This document shows positions 21,264-28,864 of a stretch of DNA of 30,279 nt, piece by piece. The notes beneath the pieces are model-generated. The model saw only the letters and a program-made list of their open reading frames with translations. It did no database searches and was not told the origin of the DNA. Source of the DNA: Chloroflexota bacterium (GTDB lineage: Bacteria > Chloroflexota > Anaerolineae > UBA4142); assembly GCA_023381515.1 (NCBI GenBank), contig JAMCQI010000086.1, positions 1 through 30,279 on the forward strand, read 5' to 3'. How positions within the stretch are numbered: the stretch's first letter is position 1; each line of letters starts with the position of its first letter. Made by a program: the position numbers and the translations under genes.

Positions 21264-22838
21264 ATGTCGCCCACCCTCGAATTTCTAACCATTGCATTTA
21301 TGTTCGTTGCCCGGATCGGCATTCCTGTGCTCGTGCTCTTTGGCGCCCTCTATCTGCTCAAGCGCCGGTTTGAACCGAGCGGCAACGGAAATGGCCACTC
21401 AAAGGTCCCGTGGCGAGTGGCCATTTCACCAGTACTTATCAGCACTGGTTCCCTCGTCTTGCTCGCAATCATCGGCGTCATCTTATATGCGCTGGTGACG
21501 AATCAATTCATCGACCTCTTGATGACCTTTCGGGATGTCGCCGTGCTCGCCTACCTGTTCATACTGCGAGTGGGAGTGCCGCTCATTCTCTTGATTGGAA
21601 TCGGCAAGTGGTTGGAAAGAAAGTTCAGTCCTGAGATCGAGTCCGATCGCCTGCCGTTGAGCGAACGTGTGTCGGTTTTGAAACGGGTCAAGCTCCCGAA
21701 CGTTTCTGCCGGCGGTATCCTTGCCATCACGCTCGTCGCCGCATTATGGGCCGCGTTCGTCGGCGTGACGATTGGCCGGTTCTTTTTCGGCCTGGGCTCT
21801 ATGACGAACATGTCTGATCAATTTCCCTGGGGGCTATGGCTGGCCTTTGACATGATCAGCGGTGTGGCCCTCTCGGCCGGCGGCTTTGTGATGGCAGCCA
21901 CCGTGCACATCTTTAACATCAAACGGTTCCACCCCATCGTGCGTCCGGCCATTCTGACGGCGTTCCTCGGCTATGTGCTCGCCATCATAGGCCTGCTATT
22001 CGACCTGGGACGGTGGTACAACGTGTGGCACGCGATCTTCTTCTGGAACGTGCATTCGCCGCTGCTTGAAATCGCGTGGTGTGTCATCCTTTACACGACG
22101 GTGCTGGGCTTGGAGTTCAGCCCGATCGTTTTCGAACGGTTCGGGTGGCAACGCCCGTTGAGACTCTTGCGCGCGGTCATGATGCCGCTTATCATTCTCG
22201 GAATCCTGCTCTCGACGCTGCACCAGTCAACGCTCGGCACACTCTTCCTGATGTTTCCCGAGAAGCTGAACCCGCTCTGGTACTCGCCCTTGCTGCCCAT
22301 CTTCTTCTTCGTCAGTGCGGTGGCCGTAGGACTGTGCATGGTCATCCTCGAATCGAATTTGAGCGCACGGTTCCTGGGGCAAGGCCTGGAAAGCGATTTG
22401 CTCGCCGGTTTGGGCAAAGCTGCATCGGTGGTCCTTTTCATCTACCTTGCGCTTAAAGTCTATGATCTCATGGCCCGCGGCGCAGCCGCCTACCTGACGG
22501 TCCCCGGTCTGCACAGCACTTTGTACTGGATTGAGATGTTCTTGGGAGTGCTCGTCCCGATGGTGATTCTGGCGACCCGACGCGGCCGCGAGAATCCACG
22601 GGTGCTCCTCGCTTCATCGATCCTGGTCGTCTCGGGGGTCGTTCTCAATCGGTTGGACACAACGATTTTTGGCTGGTGGACGTACACGAGCGGCGGTCCC
22701 GTCTACATCCCAACTCTCGGCGAGTTGATCGGAACTCTCTCGCTTCTCAGCATCGGAGTGGTGGCCTTCGCTCTGATCACCAAAAACTTCCCGGTCTTTG
22801 AAGAAAAGGCCTACGCGGCGGCCGCGCCCGCCGAATAG
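21264..22838 (+). CDS. hybB: HybB/NrfD-like quinone-reactive membrane subunit with an N-terminal double-module extension
   Basis: Polytopic membrane protein of 524 residues. From about 150 on it aligns with HybB of hydrogenase-2: RFFFGLGSMTNMSDQFPWGL, AFDMISGVALSAGGFVMA, FHPIVRPAILTAFLGY, LEFSPIVFERFGW, LSTLHQSTLGTLF, PLWYSPLLP, and the late YTSGGPVYIPTLGELI. This half passes electrons between the HybA-like subunit and quinone. The first roughly 130 residues are extra: two helices of the module also found in the two preceding genes (VARIGIPVLVLFGALYLLKR at 15-34; LRVGVPLILLIGIGKWLERK at 101-120) plus an intervening helix. ATG 21264 is chosen because GGAGG (21252-21256) is seven bases upstream. 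The operon ends here. Confidence 0.9.
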   Translation: MSPTLEFLTIAFMFVARIGIPVLVLFGALYLLKRRFEPSGNGNGHSKVPWRVAISPVLISTGSLVLLAIIGVILYALVTNQFIDLLMTFRDVAVLAYLFILRVGVPLILLIGIGKWLERKFSPEIESDRLPLSERVSVLKRVKLPNVSAGGILAITLVAALWAAFVGVTIGRFFFGLGSMTNMSDQFPWGLWLAFDMISGVALSAGGFVMAATVHIFNIKRFHPIVRPAILTAFLGYVLAIIGLLFDLGRWYNVWHAIFFWNVHSPLLEIAWCVILYTTVLGLEFSPIVFERFGWQRPLRLLRAVMMPLIILGILLSTLHQSTLGTLFLMFPEKLNPLWYSPLLPIFFFVSAVAVGLCMVILESNLSARFLGQGLESDLLAGLGKAASVVLFIYLALKVYDLMARGAAAYLTVPGLHSTLYWIEMFLGVLVPMVILATRRGRENPRVLLASSILVVSGVVLNRLDTTIFGWWTYTSGGPVYIPTLGELIGTLSLLSIGVVAFALITKNFPVFEEKAYAAAAPAE

Positions 22839-22898
22839 CACACCCCAATTCTTGGGCAGCCCGGGGCCGCTCGCACCAGCGCCCCCCGCTGATATTCA

Positions 22899-22934
22899 GA
22901 GCCGAGTGGTGAGAAAAAAGAAGCCACTCGGCTC
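22899..22934 (+). terminator. Strong hairpin behind the redox operon
   Basis: A perfect 11-bp stem GAGCCGAGTGG / CCACTCGGCTC with a 14-base A-rich loop, 60 bases after the stop codon. The following TCGATTCTTGT is only moderately T-rich, so termination is likely but the hairpin could serve as an mRNA stabiliser instead. The 310-base gap 22839-23148 otherwise holds the kinase promoter and leader. Confidence 0.5.
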
Positions 22935-22995
22935 TCGATTCTTGTCCGGGCGCCATTCGCTGCTAACCCCTCAACGGTGTACCCCGTCCGCTTTC

Positions 22996-23024
22996 TTGCA
23001 ATTGGGAGTAAGCGTCTGTATAAT
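22996..23024 (+). promoter_or_regulatory. Promoter of the kinase leader
   Basis: TTGCAA (22996-23001), 17 bases, consensus TATAAT (23019-23024). Transcription should start near 23031, about 118 bases before the kinase ATG. Confidence 0.75.
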
Positions 23025-23030
23025 AAAGAT

Positions 23031-23099
23031 AGCCTGCCGCTGCGGGAGAGGCGCGTCTCGACACAAGGCGCCGTATTTACGCGGCGGCTTTTTGTTTTT
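23031..23099 (+). ncRNA. Candidate small RNA or attenuator leader ahead of the kinase gene
   Basis: The segment runs from the predicted transcription start to an intrinsic terminator: AAGGCGCCG (23065-23073) pairs with CGGCGGCTT (23082-23090), with one G-G mismatch, and the T-run TTTTTGTTTTT (23089-23099) follows. An upstream GCCGC (23036-23040) could pair with the GCGGC of the terminator stem and act as an antiterminator. The boundary at 23031 is an estimate from the -10 box. I recognise no known riboswitch family. Confidence 0.5.
23065..23099 (+). terminator. Intrinsic terminator inside the kinase leader
   Basis: A 9-bp stem with one mismatch (23065-23073 with 23082-23090), an 8-base loop and an 11-base T-rich tract. 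It lies 50 bases before the kinase start, so transcription must read through it, or the kinase has another promoter. Confidence 0.7.
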
Positions 23100-23100
23100 C

Positions 23101-23119
23101 CAGCCACTGCGGGTGGCTG
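23101..23119 (+). promoter_or_regulatory. Hairpin immediately after the leader terminator
   Basis: CAGCCAC (23101-23107) and GTGGCTG (23113-23119) form a perfect 7-bp stem with loop TGCGG, 29 bases before the kinase ATG. It may be part of an alternative leader fold. Confidence 0.45.
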
Positions 23120-23148
23120 CGTGCCTGTCCTCCGCGGACTGATGTCTG

Positions 23149-25137
23149 ATGGCCGAATTGAGCGCCTTTCTTCAAGCCAACCTCATACCGATCTATTTCG
23201 TTTATGGGCTTGTCCATTTCGTCACCGGCTTTGCCGTCCTGCTCGAGACGGGACGCACGAGTCAGCTGCGCCTCTCGCGCGCCTTGCCCTTTCTCGCCGC
23301 CTTCGGCTTGACCCACGGGATCAACGAATGGATCGAAATGTTTTCATTGATCTCCCGTGAGATTCCGACTGTGGCACGCGAGCCTCAATGGGCAGATATT
23401 GTCAAGATCGGCTGGATGGCGCTATCTTTCTTTCTCCTCTTTGAATTTGGCGCGCGGCTGCTCATTCAGCTCGTTCCAGGCTACAGACGGTGGCTGCGGT
23501 GGCTGCCTTCCCTTGCCGTCCTCGTCTATTTTTCCAGCCTCCTGGCCACCGGAGTCTTGGTTCCAGGCAACGCCGCCTTCGCACGCATCGATCTCGGCGA
23601 TTTGCTCGCCCGCTACACCATTGGGTTTCCCGCTTCGATCGCGGCCGCTATCGCCATGCTGGCGCAGCGGCGTGCCTTTCTGCGGGAGAACATGCCTCAG
23701 TTCGGTCGCGATCTCGTCGGCGCCGCCCTCGCGCTCGGTTGGTATGCCGTCCTCGACCAGCTGATTGGGCCTCGGACCTCTTTCTTTCTTTCTCCGGTAA
23801 TCAACAAGGATGCGTTCATGAGCCTCGTCGGCGTACCGGTGGAACTCGTCCGGACGGCCGACATTACTGCGCTGGCCTTTTTTGTCATCCGGATGATGCG
23901 CGTGTTTGAGGTGGAATACGCGCGACGCTTGGAGGAGGCCAACCGTGCACGGTTCGCAGCGCAAGAAGAGGCCACACGCGAGCTGTCCGTCATGTTCGAG
24001 ACCTGCCGCATCCTGGGCGCCTCTCTGGACGTCCATCAATTGATGGATCAAGCACTGGAGCAAATTGTCGCTCAACTGGATCCCATGCTGGCGGGTTGGA
24101 TCTTTCTCAATAATCCAGCAGAGCGAGCCCTCGTCCTCCAATCGCATCGCGTACGCAACACTACCGCCGCGCTCACCCCCACTCAAGCAGCCTCCGCGCA
24201 ACAAGCGGCCGGCCGCGCTTTCGACTCCGGGTCGCCCGCCTACGTGACGGATCCGGTTTCTGGCATCTCCATCATCGGTGTGCCACTCTTTGCTCAGGCA
24301 CAGCCGACCGGCGCGCTCTGCCTGGCCCATCGCGCTGCCTTTTCCAACTATCCCGTTATCCATACACTGGCCCGACAACTTGGCATCGCGATCGAGAACT
24401 CGCGGTTGTACGAACAAGTACAGGAGAAAGAGTACCTGCGCGGCAAACTGCTCGAGCGCACGGTCGCCGCCCAAGAGGAGGAACGCAAACGGATCGCGCG
24501 TGAACTGCACGACGAGACGGGGCAGACTCTAACCGCGCTTGCCGTCGGCTTGGGCGGAGTCGAGGAGACTATAGCGCGAGACTCTAACCTCGCCAAACGC
24601 CAAATCTCCGAGTTAAAAGTACTGAGCATGCAGGCGATTGACAATCTCCGCCAGTTCGTCTACGACTTGCGGCCATCCCTCCTCGACGACATGGGCCTTG
24701 TCGCAGCATTACGATGGTTTGCTCAACAGTACGCCGAGCGTAACCATTTGCAGGTGGATGTCGAGATCGCCGGCACGAAACGCCGGCTCCCTTCTCAGGT
24801 AGAGACCGTCCTGTTTCGCGTCGCTCAAGAAGGACTCAACAACATAGGGCGCCACGCGCGCGCCACCTGTGTGCAAGTCCGCCTCGAGTTTGCGGATGCC
24901 GGGGCAATCTTGTCCGTTTCTGACAACGGATGCGGCTTTGATGTAAACGAGATGCTGGGACCGCACCCTGTGCGCAGGGCCTGGGGTCTGTTGGGAGTGC
25001 AAGAGCGCATGACGCTCGTCGGGGGCAAGTTCAAAGTTGACTCGGCGCCGGGACGGGGAACCGTGTTGACCGTCGAGGTCCCCTTCATCCGACAGGAGGA
25101 TCGTATTGTCCAAGATAAAGTTGATGCTAGTGGATGA
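23149..25137 (+). CDS. NarL-type (HisKA_3) sensor histidine kinase with polytopic membrane sensor and GAF domain
   Basis: Membrane sensor kinase of 662 residues. The first 250 or so residues carry about seven hydrophobic segments (YFVYGLVHFVTGFAVLL, FLAAFGLTHGINEWIEMF and others), an integral-membrane sensor I cannot name. A coiled linker (250-285) leads to a GAF-like domain (about 285-420). The dimerisation/phosphotransfer helix is EEERKRIARELHDETGQTL with phospho-acceptor H454. The ATPase has the N box around EGLNNIGRHA (561), the G1 box DNGCGF (592) and the G2 box WGLLGVQERM. The terminal codons overlap the response regulator gene by 32 bases. The start at 23149 has no Shine-Dalgarno. The signal is unknown; placement behind the HybA/HybB operon makes a redox or quinone cue plausible but unproven. 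Confidence 0.9.
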   Translation: MAELSAFLQANLIPIYFVYGLVHFVTGFAVLLETGRTSQLRLSRALPFLAAFGLTHGINEWIEMFSLISREIPTVAREPQWADIVKIGWMALSFFLLFEFGARLLIQLVPGYRRWLRWLPSLAVLVYFSSLLATGVLVPGNAAFARIDLGDLLARYTIGFPASIAAAIAMLAQRRAFLRENMPQFGRDLVGAALALGWYAVLDQLIGPRTSFFLSPVINKDAFMSLVGVPVELVRTADITALAFFVIRMMRVFEVEYARRLEEANRARFAAQEEATRELSVMFETCRILGASLDVHQLMDQALEQIVAQLDPMLAGWIFLNNPAERALVLQSHRVRNTTAALTPTQAASAQQAAGRAFDSGSPAYVTDPVSGISIIGVPLFAQAQPTGALCLAHRAAFSNYPVIHTLARQLGIAIENSRLYEQVQEKEYLRGKLLERTVAAQEEERKRIARELHDETGQTLTALAVGLGGVEETIARDSNLAKRQISELKVLSMQAIDNLRQFVYDLRPSLLDDMGLVAALRWFAQQYAERNHLQVDVEIAGTKRRLPSQVETVLFRVAQEGLNNIGRHARATCVQVRLEFADAGAILSVSDNGCGFDVNEMLGPHPVRRAWGLLGVQERMTLVGGKFKVDSAPGRGTVLTVEVPFIRQEDRIVQDKVDASG

Positions 25138-25765
25138 TCACCAGATCGTCCGCGCGGGTTTGCGCATGCTTTTGCAGGCCCAGTCTGATATGGAAATCGT
25201 CGGCGAGGTGGAGGAAGGCCGCGCCGCGGTGGCTCAAGCCCGCGCGCTCCAGCCGGACGTTGTTCTCATGGACATTTCCCTTCCCGACATCGACGGCTTT
25301 GAGGCGACGCGGCAAATAAAGCGGGCTTTACCCAACGTGTCGGTCCTGGCACTGACCATGCATGAGAGCGACGAATACTTTTTCAAGATGCTCCAGGCTG
25401 GCGCCTCGGGCTATGTCCCGAAGAAAGCCGCGCCCATCGACCTCGTTTCCGCCATTCGTACCGTCCATGCCGGAGGCATGTTCCTCTATCCGTCGGTGGC
25501 CAAAGCCTTGGTCCATGATTACCTGGGACGCGTGGCACAAGGAGACGAACGTGACAGCTACGACGGGCTCACCGAGCGCGAACAAGAAGTGCTCAAACTC
25601 GTGGCCGATGGCTTGTCGAACCAGGAGATCGCCGATCGCTTGACCATCAGTGTGAAAACCGTCGAGCGACACCGCGCGAACATCATGGGAAAGCTAAATC
25701 TCCACAGTCGCACCGAGCTCGTCAAGTATGCCATCCGCAAAGGTTTGATCGATGTCGAAAATTAA
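25106..25765 (+). CDS. NarL/FixJ-family response regulator
   Basis: DNA-binding response regulator of 219 residues, cognate to the overlapping kinase. Receiver domain: acidic pocket LVDDH (9-13), phospho-acceptor D56 (VVLMDISLPD), conserved Thr and Lys in LALTMHESD and YVPKKA. A LuxR-type HTH (about 150-210) reads LTEREQEVLKLVADGLSNQE, then TISVKTVERHRANIMGKLN. It starts with TTG at 25106, supported by AGGAGG six bases upstream; the start lies inside the kinase gene, so translation is coupled. Targets cannot be read from the window; the redox operon just upstream is an obvious candidate. Confidence 0.94.
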   Translation: MSKIKLMLVDDHQIVRAGLRMLLQAQSDMEIVGEVEEGRAAVAQARALQPDVVLMDISLPDIDGFEATRQIKRALPNVSVLALTMHESDEYFFKMLQAGASGYVPKKAAPIDLVSAIRTVHAGGMFLYPSVAKALVHDYLGRVAQGDERDSYDGLTEREQEVLKLVADGLSNQEIADRLTISVKTVERHRANIMGKLNLHSRTELVKYAIRKGLIDVEN

Positions 25766-25766
25766 A

Positions 25767-25798
25767 GGGCAGAAAGCCCTCTCGAGTGCTTTCTGCCC
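25767..25798. terminator. Bidirectional terminator between response regulator and trxB
   Basis: A perfect 11-bp stem GGGCAGAAAGC / GCTTTCTGCCC with a 10-base loop separates the convergent genes. On the minus strand the stem is followed by TTTAATTTT, so it best serves the trxB transcript; the plus-strand side lacks a T-run. Confidence 0.75.
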
Positions 25799-25828
25799 GC
25801 TGCTCTCTGCCTTCTGCCCACAGCCTTC

Positions 25829-26776
25829 CTATCGCCCCGGCCGCGTCGCCTCCGTGTGCTCCCAATTGGCGAGGAATTTTTCCGCCTCCATAGCCGCCAT
25901 GCTGCCATACCCCGCGCTCACGACCGCCTGACGAAAGACGTGGTCGTGGACTTCGCCCGCAGCCAAGACCCCTGGAACGCTCGTGTGCAACCGCTCGTCC
26001 ACCTTCAGGTATCCTTCCTCGTTCATTTCCAGCTGGGCCTTGAAGAGTTCTGTGTTCGGGGTATGTCCAATATAAACGAATATCCCTTGCGCAGGCAATT
26101 CGGACTTTAGCCCCGTCGCCGTATTTTGCAGCACTAGGCGCTCGACCTTGCCTTCTCCCTCGATCCGCTGGACGACCGAGTCCCATATAAAGTTCATCTT
26201 TTCGTTCGAGCGGGCGCGATCCTGCAGGACCGGCTGGGCGCGCAACTGATCGCGGCGATGGATGATGTTGACGCGGCTGGCAAAACGCGTGAGGAAGAGG
26301 CCCTCTTGCAGGGCGCTGTCTCCGCCGCCCACAACCGCAATCTCCTTGCCGCGGAAAAAGAACCCGTCACACGTGGCGCAGTAGGAGACTCCTCTTCCCA
26401 TCAATTCTTTTTCGCCGGGCACTCCCAGACGGCGCGGCGAGGCGCCGGTCGCGATGATCAGTGCCTTGGCCGTGTAGCTCTCGCCGTTCTGCGTCTGGAT
26501 CTCGAACGGGTGCGTTTTTAGATTGACCTGCGTCACGAAATCAATTTCGATGCGGGCGCCAAAATGCTTGGCTTGCTTTTGCATGAGATCGACCAGTTCA
26601 GGCCCGGTGATCCCCTCCGGAAAGCCCGGATAATTCTCTACTTCGTTCGTCAACGCGATCTGGCCGCCAATTTCCTGACCGGTCAAAAGGAGCGGCGAGA
26701 GATTGGCCCGCGCCGTGTAGATCGCGGCCGTCAGGCCGGCCGGCCCTGAGCCGACGATGAGTACGTTTTCAGCCAT
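25829..26776 (-). CDS. trxB: Thioredoxin-disulfide reductase TrxB
   Basis: FAD enzyme that reduces thioredoxin with NADPH; cytoplasmic. 315 residues: FAD dinucleotide loop [36 protein letters not shown], redox-active C133-x-x-C136 ([10 protein letters not shown]), NAD(P) loop [12 protein letters not shown] with the basic HRRDQLRAQ expected for NADPH, and the closing [20 protein letters not shown], where most homologues have AAGDV. GGAGAGG precedes the ATG. Last gene of the dnaJ-prmA-rsmE-small protein-trxB run on the minus strand, followed by a terminator. Thioredoxin itself is not in the window. Confidence 0.95.
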   Translation of the reverse strand: MAENVLIVGSGPAGLTAAIYTARANLSPLLLTGQEIGGQIALTNEVENYPGFPEGITGPELVDLMQKQAKHFGARIEIDFVTQVNLKTHPFEIQTQNGESYTAKALIIATGASPRRLGVPGEKELMGRGVSYCATCDGFFFRGKEIAVVGGGDSALQEGLFLTRFASRVNIIHRRDQLRAQPVLQDRARSNEKMNFIWDSVVQRIEGEGKVERLVLQNTATGLKSELPAQGIFVYIGHTPNTELFKAQLEMNEEGYLKVDERLHTSVPGVLAAGEVHDHVFRQAVVSAGYGSMAAMEAEKFLANWEHTEATRPGR

Positions 26777-26846
26777 TTTTCTTACACCTCTCCTATGAGA
26801 TGTTTAGCGTCAACGGCGGACTGCCATCTTGGGTAACCCGCGAACA

Positions 26847-27077
26847 TCAAGCCCGGTCTCCTTGTTCTTTCCTGCTCGCCGCCTCGTCCATGCAGGCGTC
26901 GACCCACCACTTGGGCGCGCGAGTGACCAGGTTTCCCTTCTTGTCAAAGAGGGGCCGGGAGCGCTCGTCGCCAAAGTCGCCGATGTCGCATTGCACGGAT
27001 TTGCCGGGGTGGCAGGTCGTCGGCCGCTGGTCCACGCTGTGGCAGACGCGGCATATGTAGATCTTGCGGCTTGGCAT
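26847..27077 (-). CDS. Small Cys-rich protein of unknown function, probably metal-binding
   Basis: 76 residues, no signal peptide and no membrane segment. Cysteines 9, 12, 22, 30 and 62: YICRVCHSVDQRPTTCHPG, then QCD and later WWVDACMD. The C-x-x-C...C-H...C spacing suggests a zinc site. GDERSRPLFDKKGNLVTRAP is a polar central stretch. GGAGG lies a few bases before the ATG and the gene begins 11 bases after rsmE, so it is translated from the same mRNA; trxB follows 70 bases later. The C-x-x-C-H string is not taken as a heme site because the protein is not exported. I do not recognise a named family. Confidence 0.8.
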   Translation of the reverse strand: MPSRKIYICRVCHSVDQRPTTCHPGKSVQCDIGDFGDERSRPLFDKKGNLVTRAPKWWVDACMDEAASRKEQGDRA

Positions 27078-27088
27078 GCGTTTTCCTC

Positions 27089-27832
27089 CTAACCGAAATC
27101 CCCGAACTCGTAAAGGACCGCCGCCGCCGTCACCAATCCCGCCGTCTCGGCACGCAAGATGCGCGGGCCCAACGTGACGGGCAGCAGTCCAAACTCTTTC
27201 GCGAGCGAGATCTCAAAATCGGCAAACCCGCCTTCAGGTCCGACGAAAATGCTGATCTCTTTGGCCGACGCCGTCTGCCGCAGCGTCTCTCGGAAATGCC
27301 GCTCCTTCTCCTCTTCCCAGGGAATCAGCGCGAGCTGGGCACCCTGCACGGCTTTGCATGCATCTTGGAAGAGAACGGGCTCGGCCAGACGCGGGATGCG
27401 CGCACGGCCCGCCTGCTCGGCCGCTTCCACGATGACCTTTTGCCAGCGTTCAAAGCGCGCGGAACTCACGTCGTCCAGATGGCTGACGACGCAGCGGGAG
27501 GTGAGCACCGGGACGAAGGCCGTAATGCCGAGCTCGGTCCCCTTCTGAAGCACCCATTCGAGCTTTTGCCCTTTGAGGAGCCCCTGGTACAGGGTGATGT
27601 GCGCAGAGGGCTCTGATTCCACAGTCCACTTGTCGGCAATTTGCCCGCGGACGACCTCGCGGTCGACGGCGGTGAGCTCGGTGCGATAGGCCGCGCCTGT
27701 GTTGTCAAGAAGGACGATGCTGTCGCCCGGCCCGAGCCTCAGGACGTCACGGAGTTGGTGCACGAGCGTGCCGCGCAGGATGACGCGGTCGTTGCGGATG
27801 GTTTGAGGTGTTACGAAGAAACGGTGAGTCAA
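27089..27832 (-). CDS. rsmE: 16S rRNA (uracil(1498)-N(3))-methyltransferase RsmE
   Basis: SPOUT-class (trefoil-knot) methyltransferase making m3U1498 in 16S rRNA; cytoplasmic dimer. About 247 residues. N-terminal THRFFVTPQTI and HQLRDVLRLGPGDSIVLLD form the PUA-like domain. The SPOUT part has KGQKLEWVLQKGTELGITAF, ERWQKVIVEAAEQAGRARIP, the SAM loop IFVGPEGGFADFEI and LGPRILRAETAGLVTAAAVL, all diagnostic. The start is uncertain: TTG 27832 gives the usual (M)THRFF terminus, while TTG 27847 adds five residues encoded by a simple repeat; neither has a strong ribosome site. Confidence 0.93.
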   Translation of the reverse strand: MTHRFFVTPQTIRNDRVILRGTLVHQLRDVLRLGPGDSIVLLDNTGAAYRTELTAVDREVVRGQIADKWTVESEPSAHITLYQGLLKGQKLEWVLQKGTELGITAFVPVLTSRCVVSHLDDVSSARFERWQKVIVEAAEQAGRARIPRLAEPVLFQDACKAVQGAQLALIPWEEEKERHFRETLRQTASAKEISIFVGPEGGFADFEISLAKEFGLLPVTLGPRILRAETAGLVTAAAVLYEFGDFG

Positions 27833-27950
27833 TGAGCCAATTCCCAATGGGCCGATGAGCCAAGAGAAATTGACAGGTGACGGCTCAATGAGCCAAATCC
27901 CAATGTGCCAATCTGGCTAAACAATGACGAATGAACAAATGACAACTGAG
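27829..27950. repeat. Low-complexity repeats between prmA and rsmE
   Basis: Repeated words TGAGCCAA, CCCAATG and CTCAATGAGCC (27829-27917) give way to ACAATGACGAATGAACAAAT (27921-27940). The first type matches 8238-8275 and the second matches 421-450, both in inverted orientation. The rsmE start codon lies at the edge of this array. Confidence 0.5.
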
Positions 27951-27973
27951 AGCGACGAGCGGGACGGGTCTTG

Positions 27974-28864
27974 TCAGCCGCGGGAGTGGGCGATGAGGGC
28001 GACCCAGTCGTCTTCTTGCTTTTTCTCTTTCACGTCGAGTCCCTGCGACTGGAGCGCGGCCGCTACCTCGTCCGCCTTGTAGTCGAGAATACCGGATGCA
28101 ATAACGGTTCCGCCCGGCTTGAGCGCGGCAGCGACGGCGGGCGCGAGATCGCAGATCACCTCGGCGAGGATGTTGATGCAGACGAGATCGTAACGGTTAC
28201 GGTCGCGCTCTTCGTCAATCGAGCCCGGCTGCACGTGCACGATGGCTTGAGCATGGTTCGTCTCGACATTGCGGGTGGCCGTTTCCACGGCAATCGGATC
28301 GAGGTCCACCGCGAGAACCCCGGATGCGCCGAGCCTGGCGGCTGCGATCGACAGGATCCCCGAACCAGTCCCGACGTCGAGCAGCCGGTCGCCTTGGTTA
28401 ACTTGTTCTTCCAGCGCGGCCAGGCACATGCGCGTGCTCGGGTGCAGGCCTGTCCCAAACGCCATGCCCGGGTCGAGCTCGATCACGACCTCGTCGGCGC
28501 GGGGGTTGTAGACGAGCCAGGACGGCTTGATCACCAAACGGCCGCCGATGTGGAGAATCGAGTAATACTTTTTCCACGCCTCGGCCCAGTCTTGCTCCGC
28601 GAGCTCGCGGCGGCGCGGCTCGCCCATTGCCCGGAGCTGACCCAGATGCCACAGCCCTTTTTCGGCAAACTCGAGCGCCTCCGAGGCATCCGGTGTGAAA
28701 AAAGCGCGGACGGTGAACGCCCGCGCCGGATCCAACGACTCGCCTGCTTCAGGGGTAATGGTCTGCTCAATCACCGCTCCGCCGCTCACAAATTCGTTCA
28801 ACAGCGCGGCGGCAGCCTCCGCCCCTTCAGCATCCGTGTCAACTGCCAGCTCTATCCATTTCAC
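27974..28864 (-). CDS. prmA: Ribosomal protein L11 methyltransferase PrmA
   Basis: Trimethylates lysines and the N-terminus of ribosomal protein L11 with SAM; cytoplasmic. The 296-residue product has an N-terminal substrate-binding domain beginning KWIELAVDTDAEGAEAAAAL, the linker WKKYYSILHIGGRLVIKPSW, and the catalytic domain with GMAFGTGLHPSTRMCL, LLDVGTGSGILSIAAARLGA, AVDLDPIAVETATRN and CINILAEVI. It begins with GTG 28864, which overlaps the dnaJ stop in a GTGA, so it is translationally coupled to dnaJ. The dnaJ-prmA-rsmE order is common in many bacteria. Confidence 0.95.
   Translation of the reverse strand: MKWIELAVDTDAEGAEAAAALLNEFVSGGAVIEQTITPEAGESLDPARAFTVRAFFTPDASEALEFAEKGLWHLGQLRAMGEPRRRELAEQDWAEAWKKYYSILHIGGRLVIKPSWLVYNPRADEVVIELDPGMAFGTGLHPSTRMCLAALEEQVNQGDRLLDVGTGSGILSIAAARLGASGVLAVDLDPIAVETATRNVETNHAQAIVHVQPGSIDEERDRNRYDLVCINILAEVICDLAPAVAAALKPGGTVIASGILDYKADEVAAALQSQGLDVKEKKQEDDWVALIAHSRG

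Noticed and set aside
23036..23090. Glycine-riboswitch-like words (GGGAGAG and GGCGCCG) in the kinase leader
   Set aside because: The remaining conserved aptamer segments, including the CTCTCAGGC part, are missing and the leader is too short.
23422..24510. 362-residue open frame on the minus strand
   Set aside because: Antisense to the histidine kinase; composition of a shadow frame.
27039..27053. C-x-x-C-H heme-binding motif in the 76-residue protein
   Set aside because: No signal peptide or membrane anchor; cytoplasmic, with further cysteines typical of a zinc site.
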